A DNA stretch of 64,000 bases. Origin: Candidatus Rokubacteria bacterium 13_1_40CM_69_27. Lineage in GTDB: Bacteria > Methylomirabilota > Methylomirabilia > Rokubacteriales > CSP1-6. This document shows, in pieces, positions 9,393-19,365 of the stretch. The stretch lies in the NCBI GenBank assembly GCA_001917535.1, contig MNEF01000094.1, positions 24,482-88,481 of the forward strand. The letters run 5' to 3'. The translations under genes and the position numbers were made by a program. Below the pieces are notes generated by a model, which was not told the origin of the DNA, ran no database searches, and saw only the letters and a list, made by a program, of their open reading frames with translations. Positions within the stretch are counted from its first letter, which is position 1, and each line of letters begins with the position of its first letter.

Positions 9393-10215
9393 GCTGATCG
9401 CGGTCTACCTCACGGTTCATACGCCCCGCTACTGCACGTACGAGACGGCCTTCGCCGGCAAGCTCGCCCACCCCGACTTCCGGGCCGTGCGCGACGGGCT
9501 GGTCGAGCAGGGCCGACAGCTGGCCGGCGTCCAGCCCGACGCCATCGTCATCAACTCCTGCCACCTCGTCGCCACCTTCCCCACGGTCGTCGACGGTACC
9601 CCGCGGCATCGCGGCATCCTCACGGCGCAGGAGGCCCCCGAGCTGATCCACGGCGTCGAGTACGACTTCCCCGGAGACTACGAGCTGGCCTCGGCCATCA
9701 TCGACCGTGGCCGGGCGGCCGGTCACGTGTGCACGCTCGCCGCCGACGTGCATTACCCGCTGGACTACGGGACCGTCATGCCGCTCGTGTGTTATCTCGA
9801 CCGGACCCAGCGGATTCCCGTGGTGCCGGTCTCCGTCACGCTGGCCAACGACCTGGAGGAGTGCTTCACGTGGGGCCAGTACGTCGTGCGGGCGGTGCGC
9901 GAGCGCCGGCGCCGGGCGGCGTTCGTCGCCAGCGGCAGCGTCAGCCACAAGCTGGTCCGCGGTCCCGAGCGGTGGCCGAGCCCGGAGGACCAGGAGCTGG
10001 ACCACCGGTTCGCGCGGATGCTGGCCGACGGCGAGTACGAGAAGCTCTGGGCGTGGCTGCCGGAGTACGCGGAGACGGTGGAGGCGGAGATGGGGGGGCG
10101 GCACCTGGCGATGATGCTGGGGGCGATCCTCGAGTCCGGCCGGCGCTTCGCGGCGGCGCTGCACGCCTACGGGCCGTCCTCGGGCAGCGGCAACTACGTC
10201 ATTTCGCTCTCCTGA
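9385..10215 (+). CDS. class III extradiol dioxygenase (LigB superfamily)
   Basis: VINSCHLVATFPTVVDGTPRHRG, LAADVHYPLDYGTVMPL, ASGSVSHKLVRGPE. Confidence 0.78.
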   Translation: MGELIAVYLTVHTPRYCTYETAFAGKLAHPDFRAVRDGLVEQGRQLAGVQPDAIVINSCHLVATFPTVVDGTPRHRGILTAQEAPELIHGVEYDFPGDYELASAIIDRGRAAGHVCTLAADVHYPLDYGTVMPLVCYLDRTQRIPVVPVSVTLANDLEECFTWGQYVVRAVRERRRRAAFVASGSVSHKLVRGPERWPSPEDQELDHRFARMLADGEYEKLWAWLPEYAETVEAEMGGRHLAMMLGAILESGRRFAAALHAYGPSSGSGNYVISLS

Positions 10216-10324
10216 CCCCGGGTGCTGGAACCCGGATGGCGCCTCTGCTAGAATCCCGCCGCTCTCAACGCATCATGCGGACCGTGCCCACCACGCACGG
10301 TACACGTACCAAGAGGAGGTAGCC

Positions 10325-11503
10325 GTGCGCACAACGATCCGGGCCAGCCTCATCTTCCTCCACACCGCCCTGATGGCGGTGAGCCCTGCGGCCGCGGCTG
10401 AGACCGTGAAGATCGGGTTCATCACCTCGCTCTCGGGGCCGGCCGGCATCATCGGCAAGCACATGAAGGACTCCGTCGAACTGGCCCTCGACCACCTGGG
10501 GCGGAAGGTGGGCGGGCTCGACGTCGAGATCATCTACGGCGACGACCAGCGCAAGCCCGACGTCGGCAAGCAGCTCGCCGACGAGATGCTCAAAAAGCAC
10601 CGGGTGCACTTCGTCAGCGGCATCATCTGGTCCAACGTCATGCTGGCGGTGGCTCCCACTGTGACCCAGGCCGGCACCTTCATGATCGGCACCAACGCCG
10701 GACCGCACGAGCTGGCCGGCAAGATGTGCAACGAGCTCTTCTTCACGACCTCCTGGCAGAACGACCAGACGCCCGAGGCGATGGGCAAGTACATGCAAGA
10801 CCAGGGCATCAGGGACGTGTACGCGATGGCGCCCAACTACGCCGCGGGCAAAGACATGATCTCGGGGTTCAAGCGCTACTTCAAAGGACGCGTCGTCGAC
10901 GAGGTCTACACCAAGCTCGGCCAGCAGGACTACCAGGCGGAGATCAGCCAGATCCGGGCCGCCCACCCCAAGGCGGTCTTCGTCTTCTACCCCGGCGACA
11001 TGGGCATCCAGTTCGTGAAGCAGTACGTCCAGGCCGGCCTCCGGGAGCAGATCCCGCTCTACTCGGTCTACACCATCGACGAGGTGACGCTGCCGGCCCT
11101 CAAGGAAGTCGCCGTCGGCATCTTCGAGACCCGCTACTGGAGCCCCGATCTCAAGAACGAGGCCAACCAGAAGTACATCGGCGACTTCCGCAAGAAGTTC
11201 GGCTATACGCCCTCGTTCTACGGAACACAGAGCTACGACGGCATACTGTTGATCGACTCGGCCGTGCGCGCGGTGAAGGGCGACCTCTCCAACCGGAAGG
11301 GCATGATCGCCGCCATGCGGAAGGCCGACTACAAGTCGACTCGCGGCACGTACACGTACAACGTGAACCATTTCCCGATCCAGAACTTCTACCTCCTCAA
11401 GACCGTGAAGGGCGCCGGCGGGGAGGTGGAGATGCAGATCCAGAAGACGGTCTTCGAGAACCACAAGGACGCCTACTACCAGGACTGTGGGATGAAGTGG
11501 TAG
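10325..11503 (+). CDS. ABC transporter substrate-binding protein, branched-chain amino acid/aromatic type
   Basis: Signal peptide, KIGFITSLSGPAGIIGKHMKDSVELALDHLG; AGGAGG RBS; adjacent to liv permeases. Confidence 0.92.
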   Translation: MRTTIRASLIFLHTALMAVSPAAAAETVKIGFITSLSGPAGIIGKHMKDSVELALDHLGRKVGGLDVEIIYGDDQRKPDVGKQLADEMLKKHRVHFVSGIIWSNVMLAVAPTVTQAGTFMIGTNAGPHELAGKMCNELFFTTSWQNDQTPEAMGKYMQDQGIRDVYAMAPNYAAGKDMISGFKRYFKGRVVDEVYTKLGQQDYQAEISQIRAAHPKAVFVFYPGDMGIQFVKQYVQAGLREQIPLYSVYTIDEVTLPALKEVAVGIFETRYWSPDLKNEANQKYIGDFRKKFGYTPSFYGTQSYDGILLIDSAVRAVKGDLSNRKGMIAAMRKADYKSTRGTYTYNVNHFPIQNFYLLKTVKGAGGEVEMQIQKTVFENHKDAYYQDCGMKW

Positions 11504-11567
11504 TCGCGTCCGCGGTGCGGCACGCGGGGCGCGGTATCACCGCGCCCCCTTTTTTTGGGCCTGCGCG

Positions 11568-12482
11568 ATGATCCTCCTCGTCCTCGAGCAGACGCTCAAC
11601 GGCCTGCAGTACGGCGTCATGCTGCTCCTGATGGCCGCCGGGCTGACGCTGGTCTTCGGGATCATGAACCTGGTCAACCTCGCCCACGGCTCGCTCTACA
11701 TGGTCGGGGCCTACCTGGCCACCGGGTTCTACCAGTGGACGGGATCCTTCCTGGCATCGGTGGCGCTGGCGCTGGCCGCCACGCTGGTGGTCGGCATCGT
11801 GGTGGAGGTCGTCGCCCTCCGGACGCTGTATGAGCGGGACCACCTCGATCAGGTGCTGGCCACCTTCGGCCTGATCCTGTTCTTCAACGAGCTGATCGCG
11901 ATCGTCTGGGGGCGCGCCGCGCTCTACTCGAGCCTGCCCGGGTGGTTGAGCGGGCACATGCAGGTGCTCCCCGGCGTGCGTTACCCCGTGTACCGTGCGC
12001 TCGTGATCCTCGTCGGCCTGGTGGTGGCGGCGCTGCTCTACCTGATGGTGACCCGGACTCGGCTCGGCATGCTCATCCGGGCCGGCGCCAGCAACCGGAC
12101 CATGGTGGCCGCGCTGGGCGTCAACATCCGCCTGCTCTACACGGTGGTCTTCGGCGTCGGCGCCGCGCTGGCCGGCCTGGCCGGGCTCATCGCCGGTCCC
12201 ATCTACGCCGTCCAGCCCGGTATGGGCGAGCAGATCCTGATCCAGGTCTTCGTGGTGATCGTCATCGGCGGCATCGGATCGATCCGCGGGGCGGTGGTCG
12301 GCGCCGTCATCGTGGGCATGGTGGACACGCTCGGCCGCGCGTTTCTGAAGCCGGTGCTGAGCATCGTGCTCTCGCCATCGGCCGCCGACACCGCCGGACC
12401 CGCCCTGGCCTCGATGCTGATCTACATGCTCATGGCCGCCGTGCTGGCCGTCCGCCCGCAGGGCCTGTTCCCGGTCCGCTAG
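11568..12482 (+). CDS. livH: branched-chain amino acid-type ABC permease
   Basis: LNGLQYGVMLLLMAAGLTLVFGIMNLVNLAHGSLYMVGAYLA. Confidence 0.9.
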   Translation: MILLVLEQTLNGLQYGVMLLLMAAGLTLVFGIMNLVNLAHGSLYMVGAYLATGFYQWTGSFLASVALALAATLVVGIVVEVVALRTLYERDHLDQVLATFGLILFFNELIAIVWGRAALYSSLPGWLSGHMQVLPGVRYPVYRALVILVGLVVAALLYLMVTRTRLGMLIRAGASNRTMVAALGVNIRLLYTVVFGVGAALAGLAGLIAGPIYAVQPGMGEQILIQVFVVIVIGGIGSIRGAVVGAVIVGMVDTLGRAFLKPVLSIVLSPSAADTAGPALASMLIYMLMAAVLAVRPQGLFPVR

Positions 12483-12486
12483 CGTT

Positions 12487-13434
12487 ATGGCGCGATCGCC
12501 GCGGGCCCTCACGCTCGCCGCCGGCGTCCTGATGCTGGCGCTGGTGCCGGTGGCGGCCGAGCTCCTTGACCAGCCCTTCTACGTGGACCTGTTCCGGCGC
12601 ATCATGATCTTCGCCATCGCGGCCCTGAGCCTGGACCTGATTCTGGGCTACGGCGGTATGGTCAGCTTCGGGCACGCCGCCTACCTGGGGATCGGCGCCT
12701 ATGCGGTGGGCGTCCTCACCCACCACGGCATCGCCAACGGCTACCTCCAGTGGTCGCTGGCGATCCTCGGCTCGGCACTGGTCGCGCTCGCGATCGGGGC
12801 TGTCTCGATCCGGACCAGCGGCGTGTACTTCATCATGATCACGCTGGCCTTCACTCAGATGCTCTATTACCTCGGCATCAGCATCGAGGAGTACGGCGGG
12901 GACGACGGCATGCGGCTGGCGGTCCGGAGCCAGTTCCCCGGCCTGCTCGACCTCCGGAACGCGACCGCCTTCTACTACCTGGTCCTGGGCATCCTCCTCC
13001 TGTTTCTGCTCCTGGGCCAGCGGCTGGTCGACGCACGCTTTGGCATGGTCATCCGGGCCGCGCGGTCCAACGAGCCCCGGGCCCGGGCCATCGGGTTCTC
13101 GCCCTACCGCTACAAGCTGACCGCCTTCGTCATCTCGGGGGCCATGTGCGGCCTGGCCGGCGCGCTGCTCGTCAACCAGACCGAGTACCTCACCCCCGAG
13201 TTCATGCACTGGACCCGCTCGGGCGAGATCATGTTCATGGTCATCCTGGGAGGCATCGGGACCCTGATGGGCCCCGTGCTCGGCGCCGCCGTCTTCCTGT
13301 TGCTCGAGGACGTGTTGTCGGCGTGGACAGTGCACTGGCAGATCATCCTCGGACCCTTCCTGGTGCTGGTCGTGCTGTTCGCCAAGAAGGGGCTGATCGG
13401 GCTCGTGCCGGACGAGGCGGCACCCGGTGGGTGA
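12487..13434 (+). CDS. livM: branched-chain amino acid-type ABC permease
   Basis: LDLILGYGGMVSFGHAAYLGIGAYA and VSIRTSGVYFIMITLAFTQMLYYL. Confidence 0.9.
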   Translation: MARSPRALTLAAGVLMLALVPVAAELLDQPFYVDLFRRIMIFAIAALSLDLILGYGGMVSFGHAAYLGIGAYAVGVLTHHGIANGYLQWSLAILGSALVALAIGAVSIRTSGVYFIMITLAFTQMLYYLGISIEEYGGDDGMRLAVRSQFPGLLDLRNATAFYYLVLGILLLFLLLGQRLVDARFGMVIRAARSNEPRARAIGFSPYRYKLTAFVISGAMCGLAGALLVNQTEYLTPEFMHWTRSGEIMFMVILGGIGTLMGPVLGAAVFLLLEDVLSAWTVHWQIILGPFLVLVVLFAKKGLIGLVPDEAAPGG

Positions 13435-14182
13435 GCCCCTCCTGGAGGTCCGGGGACTGACCAAGAGCTTCGGCGGGCTCATCGCCACGGACCGGATGGA
13501 CCTGGACGTCACCGAGGGCGAGACCCACGCCGTCATCGGGCCCAACGGGGCCGGCAAGACGACGCTCCTCAGCCAGCTCTCCGGCGATCTCCGGCCCGAC
13601 GCCGGCCTGATCCGCTTCGTCGGCGAGGACATCACGCACCTGGGGGCGCCGGCGCGGTCGATGCGGGGCCTGGCCCGCTCGTTCCAGATCACCAGCATCT
13701 TCAAAGACTTCACCGCGCTCGACAACGTGGCCCTCGCCGTGCAGGCGCACGCGGGCTCGAGCTTCCGCTTCTGGCGTCCGGCCCGCCGCGAGCGGGCCCT
13801 ACGCGAGCCCGCCCTGGAGGTCCTCCGAACGGTCGGCCTCGCCGAGCGCTCCGAGCTGATGGCCGCCAACCTTGCCCACGGCGAGCAGCGCCAGCTCGAG
13901 ATCGCCATGGCCCTGGCCACCCGGCCGCGTATGCTGTTGCTCGACGAGCCCGTCGCCGGCATGGGGCTCGACGAGTCCCAGCGCATGATCCGATTTCTTC
14001 AGTCGCTCAAGGGCCGGCAGACCATCCTGCTGGTCGAGCACGACATGGACGCGGTGTTCGCGCTCGCCGACCGCATCTCGGTGATGGTGTACGGGCGCAT
14101 CATCGCCAGCGGGCGGCCCGAGGAGGTCAGGGTGAACCCCGAGGTTCGCCAGGCCTACCTGGGCGAGGACACGCTCCTCTGA
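13427..14182 (+). CDS. livG: branched-chain amino acid-type ABC ATPase
   Basis: GPNGAGKTTLLSQLSG, LAHGEQRQLEIAMALATRPRMLLLDEPVAGM. Confidence 0.92.
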   Translation: MGEPLLEVRGLTKSFGGLIATDRMDLDVTEGETHAVIGPNGAGKTTLLSQLSGDLRPDAGLIRFVGEDITHLGAPARSMRGLARSFQITSIFKDFTALDNVALAVQAHAGSSFRFWRPARRERALREPALEVLRTVGLAERSELMAANLAHGEQRQLEIAMALATRPRMLLLDEPVAGMGLDESQRMIRFLQSLKGRQTILLVEHDMDAVFALADRISVMVYGRIIASGRPEEVRVNPEVRQAYLGEDTLL

Positions 14183-14883
14183 TGCTGACCGTCGACGCCC
14201 TGGAGACCGCCTACGGCGACAGCCAGGTCCTGTTCGGCGTGAGCCTTGCCGTGCGGCCCGGCGAAGTGGCGACGCTGCTGGGGCGGAACGGCATGGGCAA
14301 GACCACGACGGTGCGCTCCATCATGGGCATCCTGCGCCCGAGGGCGGGGGAGATCCGCTTCGAGGGCCGTCCCATCCACGGACTGCCGTCGTACTTGGTG
14401 GCCCAGGCCGGCCTCGGGCTCGTGCCGGAGGGACGCCAGGTGTTCCCGAACCTCACGGTCCGCGAGAACCTGGTCGCGACGGCGTCCAACCGCCTCGGCA
14501 ATCCTGATCCCTGGACGGTCGACAAGGTGTTCGCGCTCTTTCCCCTGCTCGCCGCGCGCCACCGCGCGCTGGCGGGGTCGCTCTCGGGCGGGGAGCAGCA
14601 GATGCTCGCCATCGGGCGGGCCCTGATGACCAACCCGCGGCTGCTCATCCTCGACGAGGCCACCGAGGGGCTGGCCCCGCTGGTGCGCGTGGAGATCTGG
14701 CACTGCATCGAGCGCCTGAAGGCGAGCGGGCAGTCCATCCTCCTCGTGGACAAGAATGTGCGCGCGCTCACCCGCGTCGCCGACAGGCACTACATTCTCG
14801 AGAAGGGGCGTATCGTGTGGACGGGGACGTCGGCCGAGCTGGCGGCCAGCGAGGATATCCAGCACCGCTACCTCGGAGTCTAG
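14182..14883 (+). CDS. livF: branched-chain amino acid-type ABC ATPase
   Basis: GRNGMGKTTTVRSIMG, LSGGEQQMLAIGRALMTNPRLLILDEATEGLAP. Confidence 0.92.
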   Translation: MLTVDALETAYGDSQVLFGVSLAVRPGEVATLLGRNGMGKTTTVRSIMGILRPRAGEIRFEGRPIHGLPSYLVAQAGLGLVPEGRQVFPNLTVRENLVATASNRLGNPDPWTVDKVFALFPLLAARHRALAGSLSGGEQQMLAIGRALMTNPRLLILDEATEGLAPLVRVEIWHCIERLKASGQSILLVDKNVRALTRVADRHYILEKGRIVWTGTSAELAASEDIQHRYLGV

Positions 14884-14957
14884 CTCGGAGGGGGGCTTCG
14901 CCCCCCTTCCGAAACCTCCCCCCAGGAGGGATTGCGCGGGCGAAGCCGGCGCTCGAA
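14884..14957 (+). repeat. family 1 two-hairpin element, copy R2
   Basis: CTCGGAGGGGGGCTTCGCCCCCCTTCCGAAACCTCCCCCCAGGAGGGATTGCGCGGGCGAAGCCGGCGCTCGAA, directly after livF stop. Confidence 0.9.
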
Positions 14958-14968
14958 AGTGGAGAAGC

Positions 14969-15823
14969 ATGACCTGGATAGACCCCAGCTTCCCTCGGAC
15001 GGCGAGCCCGAGCGACCTCGTCGGGCGCGTGCTGGGGCTCAACCCCGGATGGATGACGGGACCCGGCACCAACACGTACCTCGTCGGCCGGCGCGAGCCG
15101 ATCCTGATCGACACCGGCGCCGGCGTGCCCGAGTACCTGCCGCTGCTCGAACGGTACCTCGCCGAGCGCGGCTGGCGCCGGCCGTCGCGCATCCTCCTCA
15201 CGCACCGCCACGCCGATCACCTCGGCGGCGTCGCCCCGCTGCGCTCGCGTTTCGGCGGTCTGCGCATCTTCAAGATGATCCATCGCGACCCGGCGCTGCC
15301 GGACGGGATCGAGGATCTCCGCGATGGCCAGGCCGTCGAGGCCGATGGCGTGACGCTGATTCCCGTCTACACGCCCGGGCACGCCTCCGATCACCTCTCC
15401 TACTACCTCACAGAGGAGAAGGCGCTCTTCAGCGGCGACGTCGTCCTCGGGGGCTCCACGACCGTCATTCCCTCGGGCGACGGCGACCTCGCCGACTACA
15501 TGAGCTCGCTCCGTCGCCTCCAGGGGCTGGAGGTGCGGCGTATCTATCCCGCTCACGGCCCGGTGATCGAAGATGGGCCGGGACGCATCGCCGAGTACAT
15601 CGAGCACCGGCTCATGCGCGAGCGGCAGATCCTGGAAGCGCTGGGCGACGGCCTGGCGACGATCCCCGCCATGGTGAGCCGCATCTACGCCGAGGTCTCG
15701 CCGGCGCTCCACCGGGCGGCGGCGATGTCGGTCGAGTCGCATCTCAGGAAGCTCGAGAAAGAAGGGCGCGCGCGGGAGCACCTCGAGCGGGACGCGCCCT
15801 CCCGCTGGGAGCTGGTCCGGTAG
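14969..15823 (+). CDS. MBL-fold metallo-hydrolase (beta-lactamase-like 2 type)
   Basis: THRHADHLGGV, YTPGHASDHLSYYL, LFSGDVVLGGSTTV, IYPAHGPVI. Confidence 0.9.
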   Translation: MTWIDPSFPRTASPSDLVGRVLGLNPGWMTGPGTNTYLVGRREPILIDTGAGVPEYLPLLERYLAERGWRRPSRILLTHRHADHLGGVAPLRSRFGGLRIFKMIHRDPALPDGIEDLRDGQAVEADGVTLIPVYTPGHASDHLSYYLTEEKALFSGDVVLGGSTTVIPSGDGDLADYMSSLRRLQGLEVRRIYPAHGPVIEDGPGRIAEYIEHRLMRERQILEALGDGLATIPAMVSRIYAEVSPALHRAAAMSVESHLRKLEKEGRAREHLERDAPSRWELVR

Positions 15824-16546
15824 TCAGCGCCCCTTCGCCACGGCGACGAGCGCGCTGAAGAGGTTCCGCGCGGCGGCGTCCTGGCCGACCAGGTCTTCCG
15901 GATGCCACTGCACGCCGAGGACGAAGCCCGGGGCCGACGGCATGTCGACGCCCTCGATGATCCCGTCGGGCGCCAACGCCACCGCGCGCAGCCCGCCCCC
16001 GAGGCGCTTGATCGCCTGGTGGTGGAAGCTGTTCACCTCCAGGTCGAGCGTGCCGAGCACCGCGCCGAGCCGCGTGCCCTCTTGCACCTTCACCGCGTGA
16101 GTGGGATGGTGCCGCGGCTCCTTCTGGCTGTGGTTGATGACGCTGCCCGGCTCGCTCGGGATGTCCTGGTAGAGCGTCCCGCCGAGCGCGACGTTGAGCA
16201 CCTGGAGCCCGCGGCAGATCGCGAGGAGGGGCACGCCCTGATCGAGCGCGAGCCGGGTGAGATCGATCTCCAGATCGTCGCGAGCCGGTGAGAGATCGAA
16301 GACGGTGGGATGGCGCGGCTCGCCGAAGCGCGCGGGATCGATGTCGCCGCCACCCGTGAGGACCAGGCCGTCCAGCCATCCCCAGAGCGCCACCCGGCCG
16401 CGCGCGTCCAGGTGGGGCGGAAGCGGCACCGGAATGCCCTCGGCCTGCTGGATGGCCAGGAGATAGGCGGCATTGACGTAGGCCCGCTCGGGGTACCGGT
16501 CGACGGTGACCGACGTCGTCACACCGATCAGCGGCGCCCTGACCAT
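15824..16546 (-). CDS. gamma-glutamyl-gamma-aminobutyrate hydrolase family (peptidase C26)
   Basis: VLTGGGDIDPARFGE, LLAICRGLQVLNVALGGTLYQDI, GVQWHPEDL. Confidence 0.9.
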   Translation of the reverse strand: MVRAPLIGVTTSVTVDRYPERAYVNAAYLLAIQQAEGIPVPLPPHLDARGRVALWGWLDGLVLTGGGDIDPARFGEPRHPTVFDLSPARDDLEIDLTRLALDQGVPLLAICRGLQVLNVALGGTLYQDIPSEPGSVINHSQKEPRHHPTHAVKVQEGTRLGAVLGTLDLEVNSFHHQAIKRLGGGLRAVALAPDGIIEGVDMPSAPGFVLGVQWHPEDLVGQDAAARNLFSALVAVAKGR

Positions 16547-16618
16547 GGGGTCAGCCTAGCATAGCCCGTGGAAATTCGCGGGTTTCGGGGCATCGGGCGG
16601 ATGTATCATGGGTCAGTC

Positions 16619-18361
16619 ATGTCGCTCGACTCGGCCGTTGCCCAGCAATCCGCGCCGCTCCACACGCCGACCCACACGGTGCAGGCCATCGGCCTGCGCT
16701 GGGCCGTGGCCGCCGGCCACGCGCTGGCGTCGGAGGCGGCCGCTCGGATCCTCAACGCCGGAGGCAACGCGATCGACGCGGGCGTGGCCGCCGGCATCTG
16801 TCTGGGGGTCGTCCACCCCGACATGGTCTCCTTCGCCGGCGTGGCGCCGATCCTGGTGCACGTGGCGCGTACCGGCGAGACCTGGCAGGTCTCCGGCGTC
16901 GGACCCTATCCGCGGGCGTCGACGGCCGAGTACTTCCAGAAGCGCCACGGCGGCCAGATCCCGCCCGGCCTCGCGCGCACGGTGGTGCCGGCGGCGCCGG
17001 ACGCCTGGTGCACGGCGCTCGAGCGCTGGGGAACGATGTCCTTCGCGGAGGTCGCCGCGGCGGCCATCGAGCATGCCGAGCACGGCTTTCCCATCTCCAA
17101 CTTCTCCGCGTATCAGATGACGGCCAACGCCGACAAGTACCGGCGGTGGCCGACGTCGGCGGCGCTCTACCTCAAGGACGGGCGGCCGTACCGGGCCGGC
17201 GAGGTCCTCGTGCAACGCGAGCTGGGCGAGACGCTGCGCCGGATGGCGGCGGCGGAGCAGGCGGGCGGGAGCCGCGCCCGGGGCATCCGCGCCGCGCGCG
17301 ACGAGTTCTATCGCGGCGAGACCGCCACGCGCATCGCCGAGTTCCACCGCCGCGAGGGCGGTCCCCTGACGCTCGCCGATCTCGAGGACTTCGGCGTGGA
17401 GGTGGCGCCGGCGCTCCGCACGACGTTCGGTCGCTACGAGGTCGCCGCCTGCGGCTACTGGTGCCAGGGTCCCGTGCTGCTCCAGATGCTCAACATGCTC
17501 GAGGGCGCGGACCTCAAGGCGCTCGGCCACAACTCGGCCCCCTACCTGCACCGCCTCGTGGAGACGATCAAGATCGCGTTCGCCGATCGGGACGCCTACT
17601 ACGGTGATCCGAAGCTCGTGAAGATCCCCGAGGGCCTGCTCTCGAAGGCCTACGCGGCCAAGCGGCGCCAGCTGGTCGGAGAGCGCGCGTGGATCGAGAT
17701 GCCTCCGCCGGGCGATCCCGAGCGGGCGGGTACCAGAGCGGGCCGCGAGGCCGTGCCGATGGCCGGCGGCTCCGATGCGCTCGACACGAGCTACGTCGCC
17801 GTCGTCGACGCGGAGGGCAACGGCTTCTCGTCGACGCCCAGCGATCCCAACACCGACTCCCCGGTGGTGGCGGGCGTCGGCTGCGTGGTGTCGCCCCGAG
17901 GTTCCCAGGGGTGGCTCGACCCCGCGCATCCGAGCGTGGTGGCGCCGGCCAAGCGGCCGCGCCTGACGCCGGCGCCGGCGATGGTGCTGGCCGACGGCCG
18001 GCTCCTCATGCCCTTCGGCACGCCGGGCGGGGACGTGCAGCAACAGGCGATGCTCCAGGTCTTCCTCAACGTCACCGTCTTCGACTTGCCGCTACAGAAG
18101 GCGGTGGAGATGCCGCGCGTCGCCTCGCGGAGCTTCCCCGACTCGTTCTGGCCGCACGTCATGTCACCGGGCAAGCTCGAGGTCGAGGGGCGCATCCCCC
18201 AGGAGACGCGCGAGGCCCTGGCCGAGCGGGGGCACGAGGTCGCCATCTGGCCCGACTGGGAGTGGCGCGCCGGCGCCGTCTGCGGGGTCAAGGTCGGCCC
18301 CGACGGTACGCGCTGGGCCGGCGCCGACCCTCGCCGCGGCGCCCACCCGATCGCCCGCTGA
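16619..18361 (+). CDS. gamma-glutamyltransferase family protein
   Basis: ASEAAARILNAGGNAIDAGVAAGICLGVVHPDMVSFAG; LDTSYVAVVDAEGNGFSSTPS; upstream start also possible. Confidence 0.88.
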   Translation: MSLDSAVAQQSAPLHTPTHTVQAIGLRWAVAAGHALASEAAARILNAGGNAIDAGVAAGICLGVVHPDMVSFAGVAPILVHVARTGETWQVSGVGPYPRASTAEYFQKRHGGQIPPGLARTVVPAAPDAWCTALERWGTMSFAEVAAAAIEHAEHGFPISNFSAYQMTANADKYRRWPTSAALYLKDGRPYRAGEVLVQRELGETLRRMAAAEQAGGSRARGIRAARDEFYRGETATRIAEFHRREGGPLTLADLEDFGVEVAPALRTTFGRYEVAACGYWCQGPVLLQMLNMLEGADLKALGHNSAPYLHRLVETIKIAFADRDAYYGDPKLVKIPEGLLSKAYAAKRRQLVGERAWIEMPPPGDPERAGTRAGREAVPMAGGSDALDTSYVAVVDAEGNGFSSTPSDPNTDSPVVAGVGCVVSPRGSQGWLDPAHPSVVAPAKRPRLTPAPAMVLADGRLLMPFGTPGGDVQQQAMLQVFLNVTVFDLPLQKAVEMPRVASRSFPDSFWPHVMSPGKLEVEGRIPQETREALAERGHEVAIWPDWEWRAGAVCGVKVGPDGTRWAGADPRRGAHPIAR

Positions 18362-18363
18362 GT

Positions 18364-18480
18364 CATCGGAGGGGGCGGACGTTACGGCCCCCTCCGAGAT
18401 CCATAGTCAGAGGGGGCCTCCCGGCCCCCTCCGAACCTCCCCATAGGGTGCGGCGGCAAAGCCGCCGCTCGAACCGGGGC
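18364..18480 (+). repeat. family 1 composite element (two G-rich hairpins plus GC hairpin), copy R3
   Basis: TCGGAGGGGGCGGACGTTACGGCCCCCTCCGAGATCCATAGTCAGAGGGGGCCTCCCGGCCCCCTCCGAACCTCCCC...GGCGGCAAAGCCGCCGCTCGAAC after GGT stop. Confidence 0.9.
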
Positions 18481-18487
18481 GTCCGCC

Positions 18488-19180
18488 TCAGATGTTCTCG
18501 GGCAGCTTCTTGCGGCCGTTCTGCGCGGACCAGCAGCCGAGCCCGCCGATCGCCGCCGCCAGCGCGACCGGCAGGAACTCGAAGGCGGGAGGCGGCTCAC
18601 CGAGCCACTGCTTGAGCGCGGCGTCCTCGACGATCATCTCGCCCGCGACGTAGCCGAGGATCCCGCCGCCCAGCCAGATGATCCAGACGAAGCGATTCAT
18701 CAGCCAGGCCAGCACGCCGCTGCCCCAGACGACCAGCGGCAGCGAGAGCCCGATCCCGAAGCCCACCAGGAGCAGGTCGCCATGCGCAGCCGCCGCCACC
18801 GCCAGGACGTTGTCCAGGCTCATCACCGCGTCGGCGACGATGATGATCCAGATCGCCTCCCGCAGGGACGTCCCGTGGCGGATGTGGGCCTCGGCGCCCG
18901 TCTCCTGGCGCACCAGCTTGATGGCAATCCAGACGAGGATGAGCCCCCCGACCAGCTGCAGGAACGGAATCCTGAAGAGCAGCGTGGCGATCGTGATGAA
19001 GATCAGGCGCAGGCCCACCGCGCCCGCCGTTCCCCAGAGGCGCCCCAGCAGCTGATGCCGCTTCGGCAGCCGGCGCACCGCCAGCGCGATCACCAGCGCG
19101 TTGTCGCCCGCGAGCGTGAGGTCGATGATCACGATGGTGAACCAGCGGGCCCAGAATTCCGGGTCCAGGAGGAAGGCCAT
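18488..19180 (-). CDS. TerC family integral membrane protein
   Basis: IVIIDLTLAGDNALVIALAVRRLP and IIIVADAVMSLDNVLAVAAAAHG. Confidence 0.9.
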   Translation of the reverse strand: MAFLLDPEFWARWFTIVIIDLTLAGDNALVIALAVRRLPKRHQLLGRLWGTAGAVGLRLIFITIATLLFRIPFLQLVGGLILVWIAIKLVRQETGAEAHIRHGTSLREAIWIIIVADAVMSLDNVLAVAAAAHGDLLLVGFGIGLSLPLVVWGSGVLAWLMNRFVWIIWLGGGILGYVAGEMIVEDAALKQWLGEPPPAFEFLPVALAAAIGGLGCWSAQNGRKKLPENI

Positions 19181-19191
19181 GGTGTCCTCCC

Positions 19192-19287
19192 TCAGTCGCC
19201 CAGGAGCCTGAACAGCGCGATCACGACCTTGCCGAACAGCAACAGGGCCACCGTGATGGCCAGCCCCTCGTATTTGTTGATAGTCAT
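19192..19287 (-). CDS. small (31 aa) membrane protein upstream of terC
   Basis: MTINKYEGLAITVALLLFGKVVIALFRLLGD with GAGGAGA upstream; not in the ORF track because of length. Confidence 0.45.
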   Translation of the reverse strand: MTINKYEGLAITVALLLFGKVVIALFRLLGD

Positions 19288-19365
19288 CTCGCGTCTCCTC
19301 GCGAAGAAATACGCAGCGTCTCGCCGCGGGTGCGGCGAGGGCTTCAGCAGAGGAGCGAGATAACG

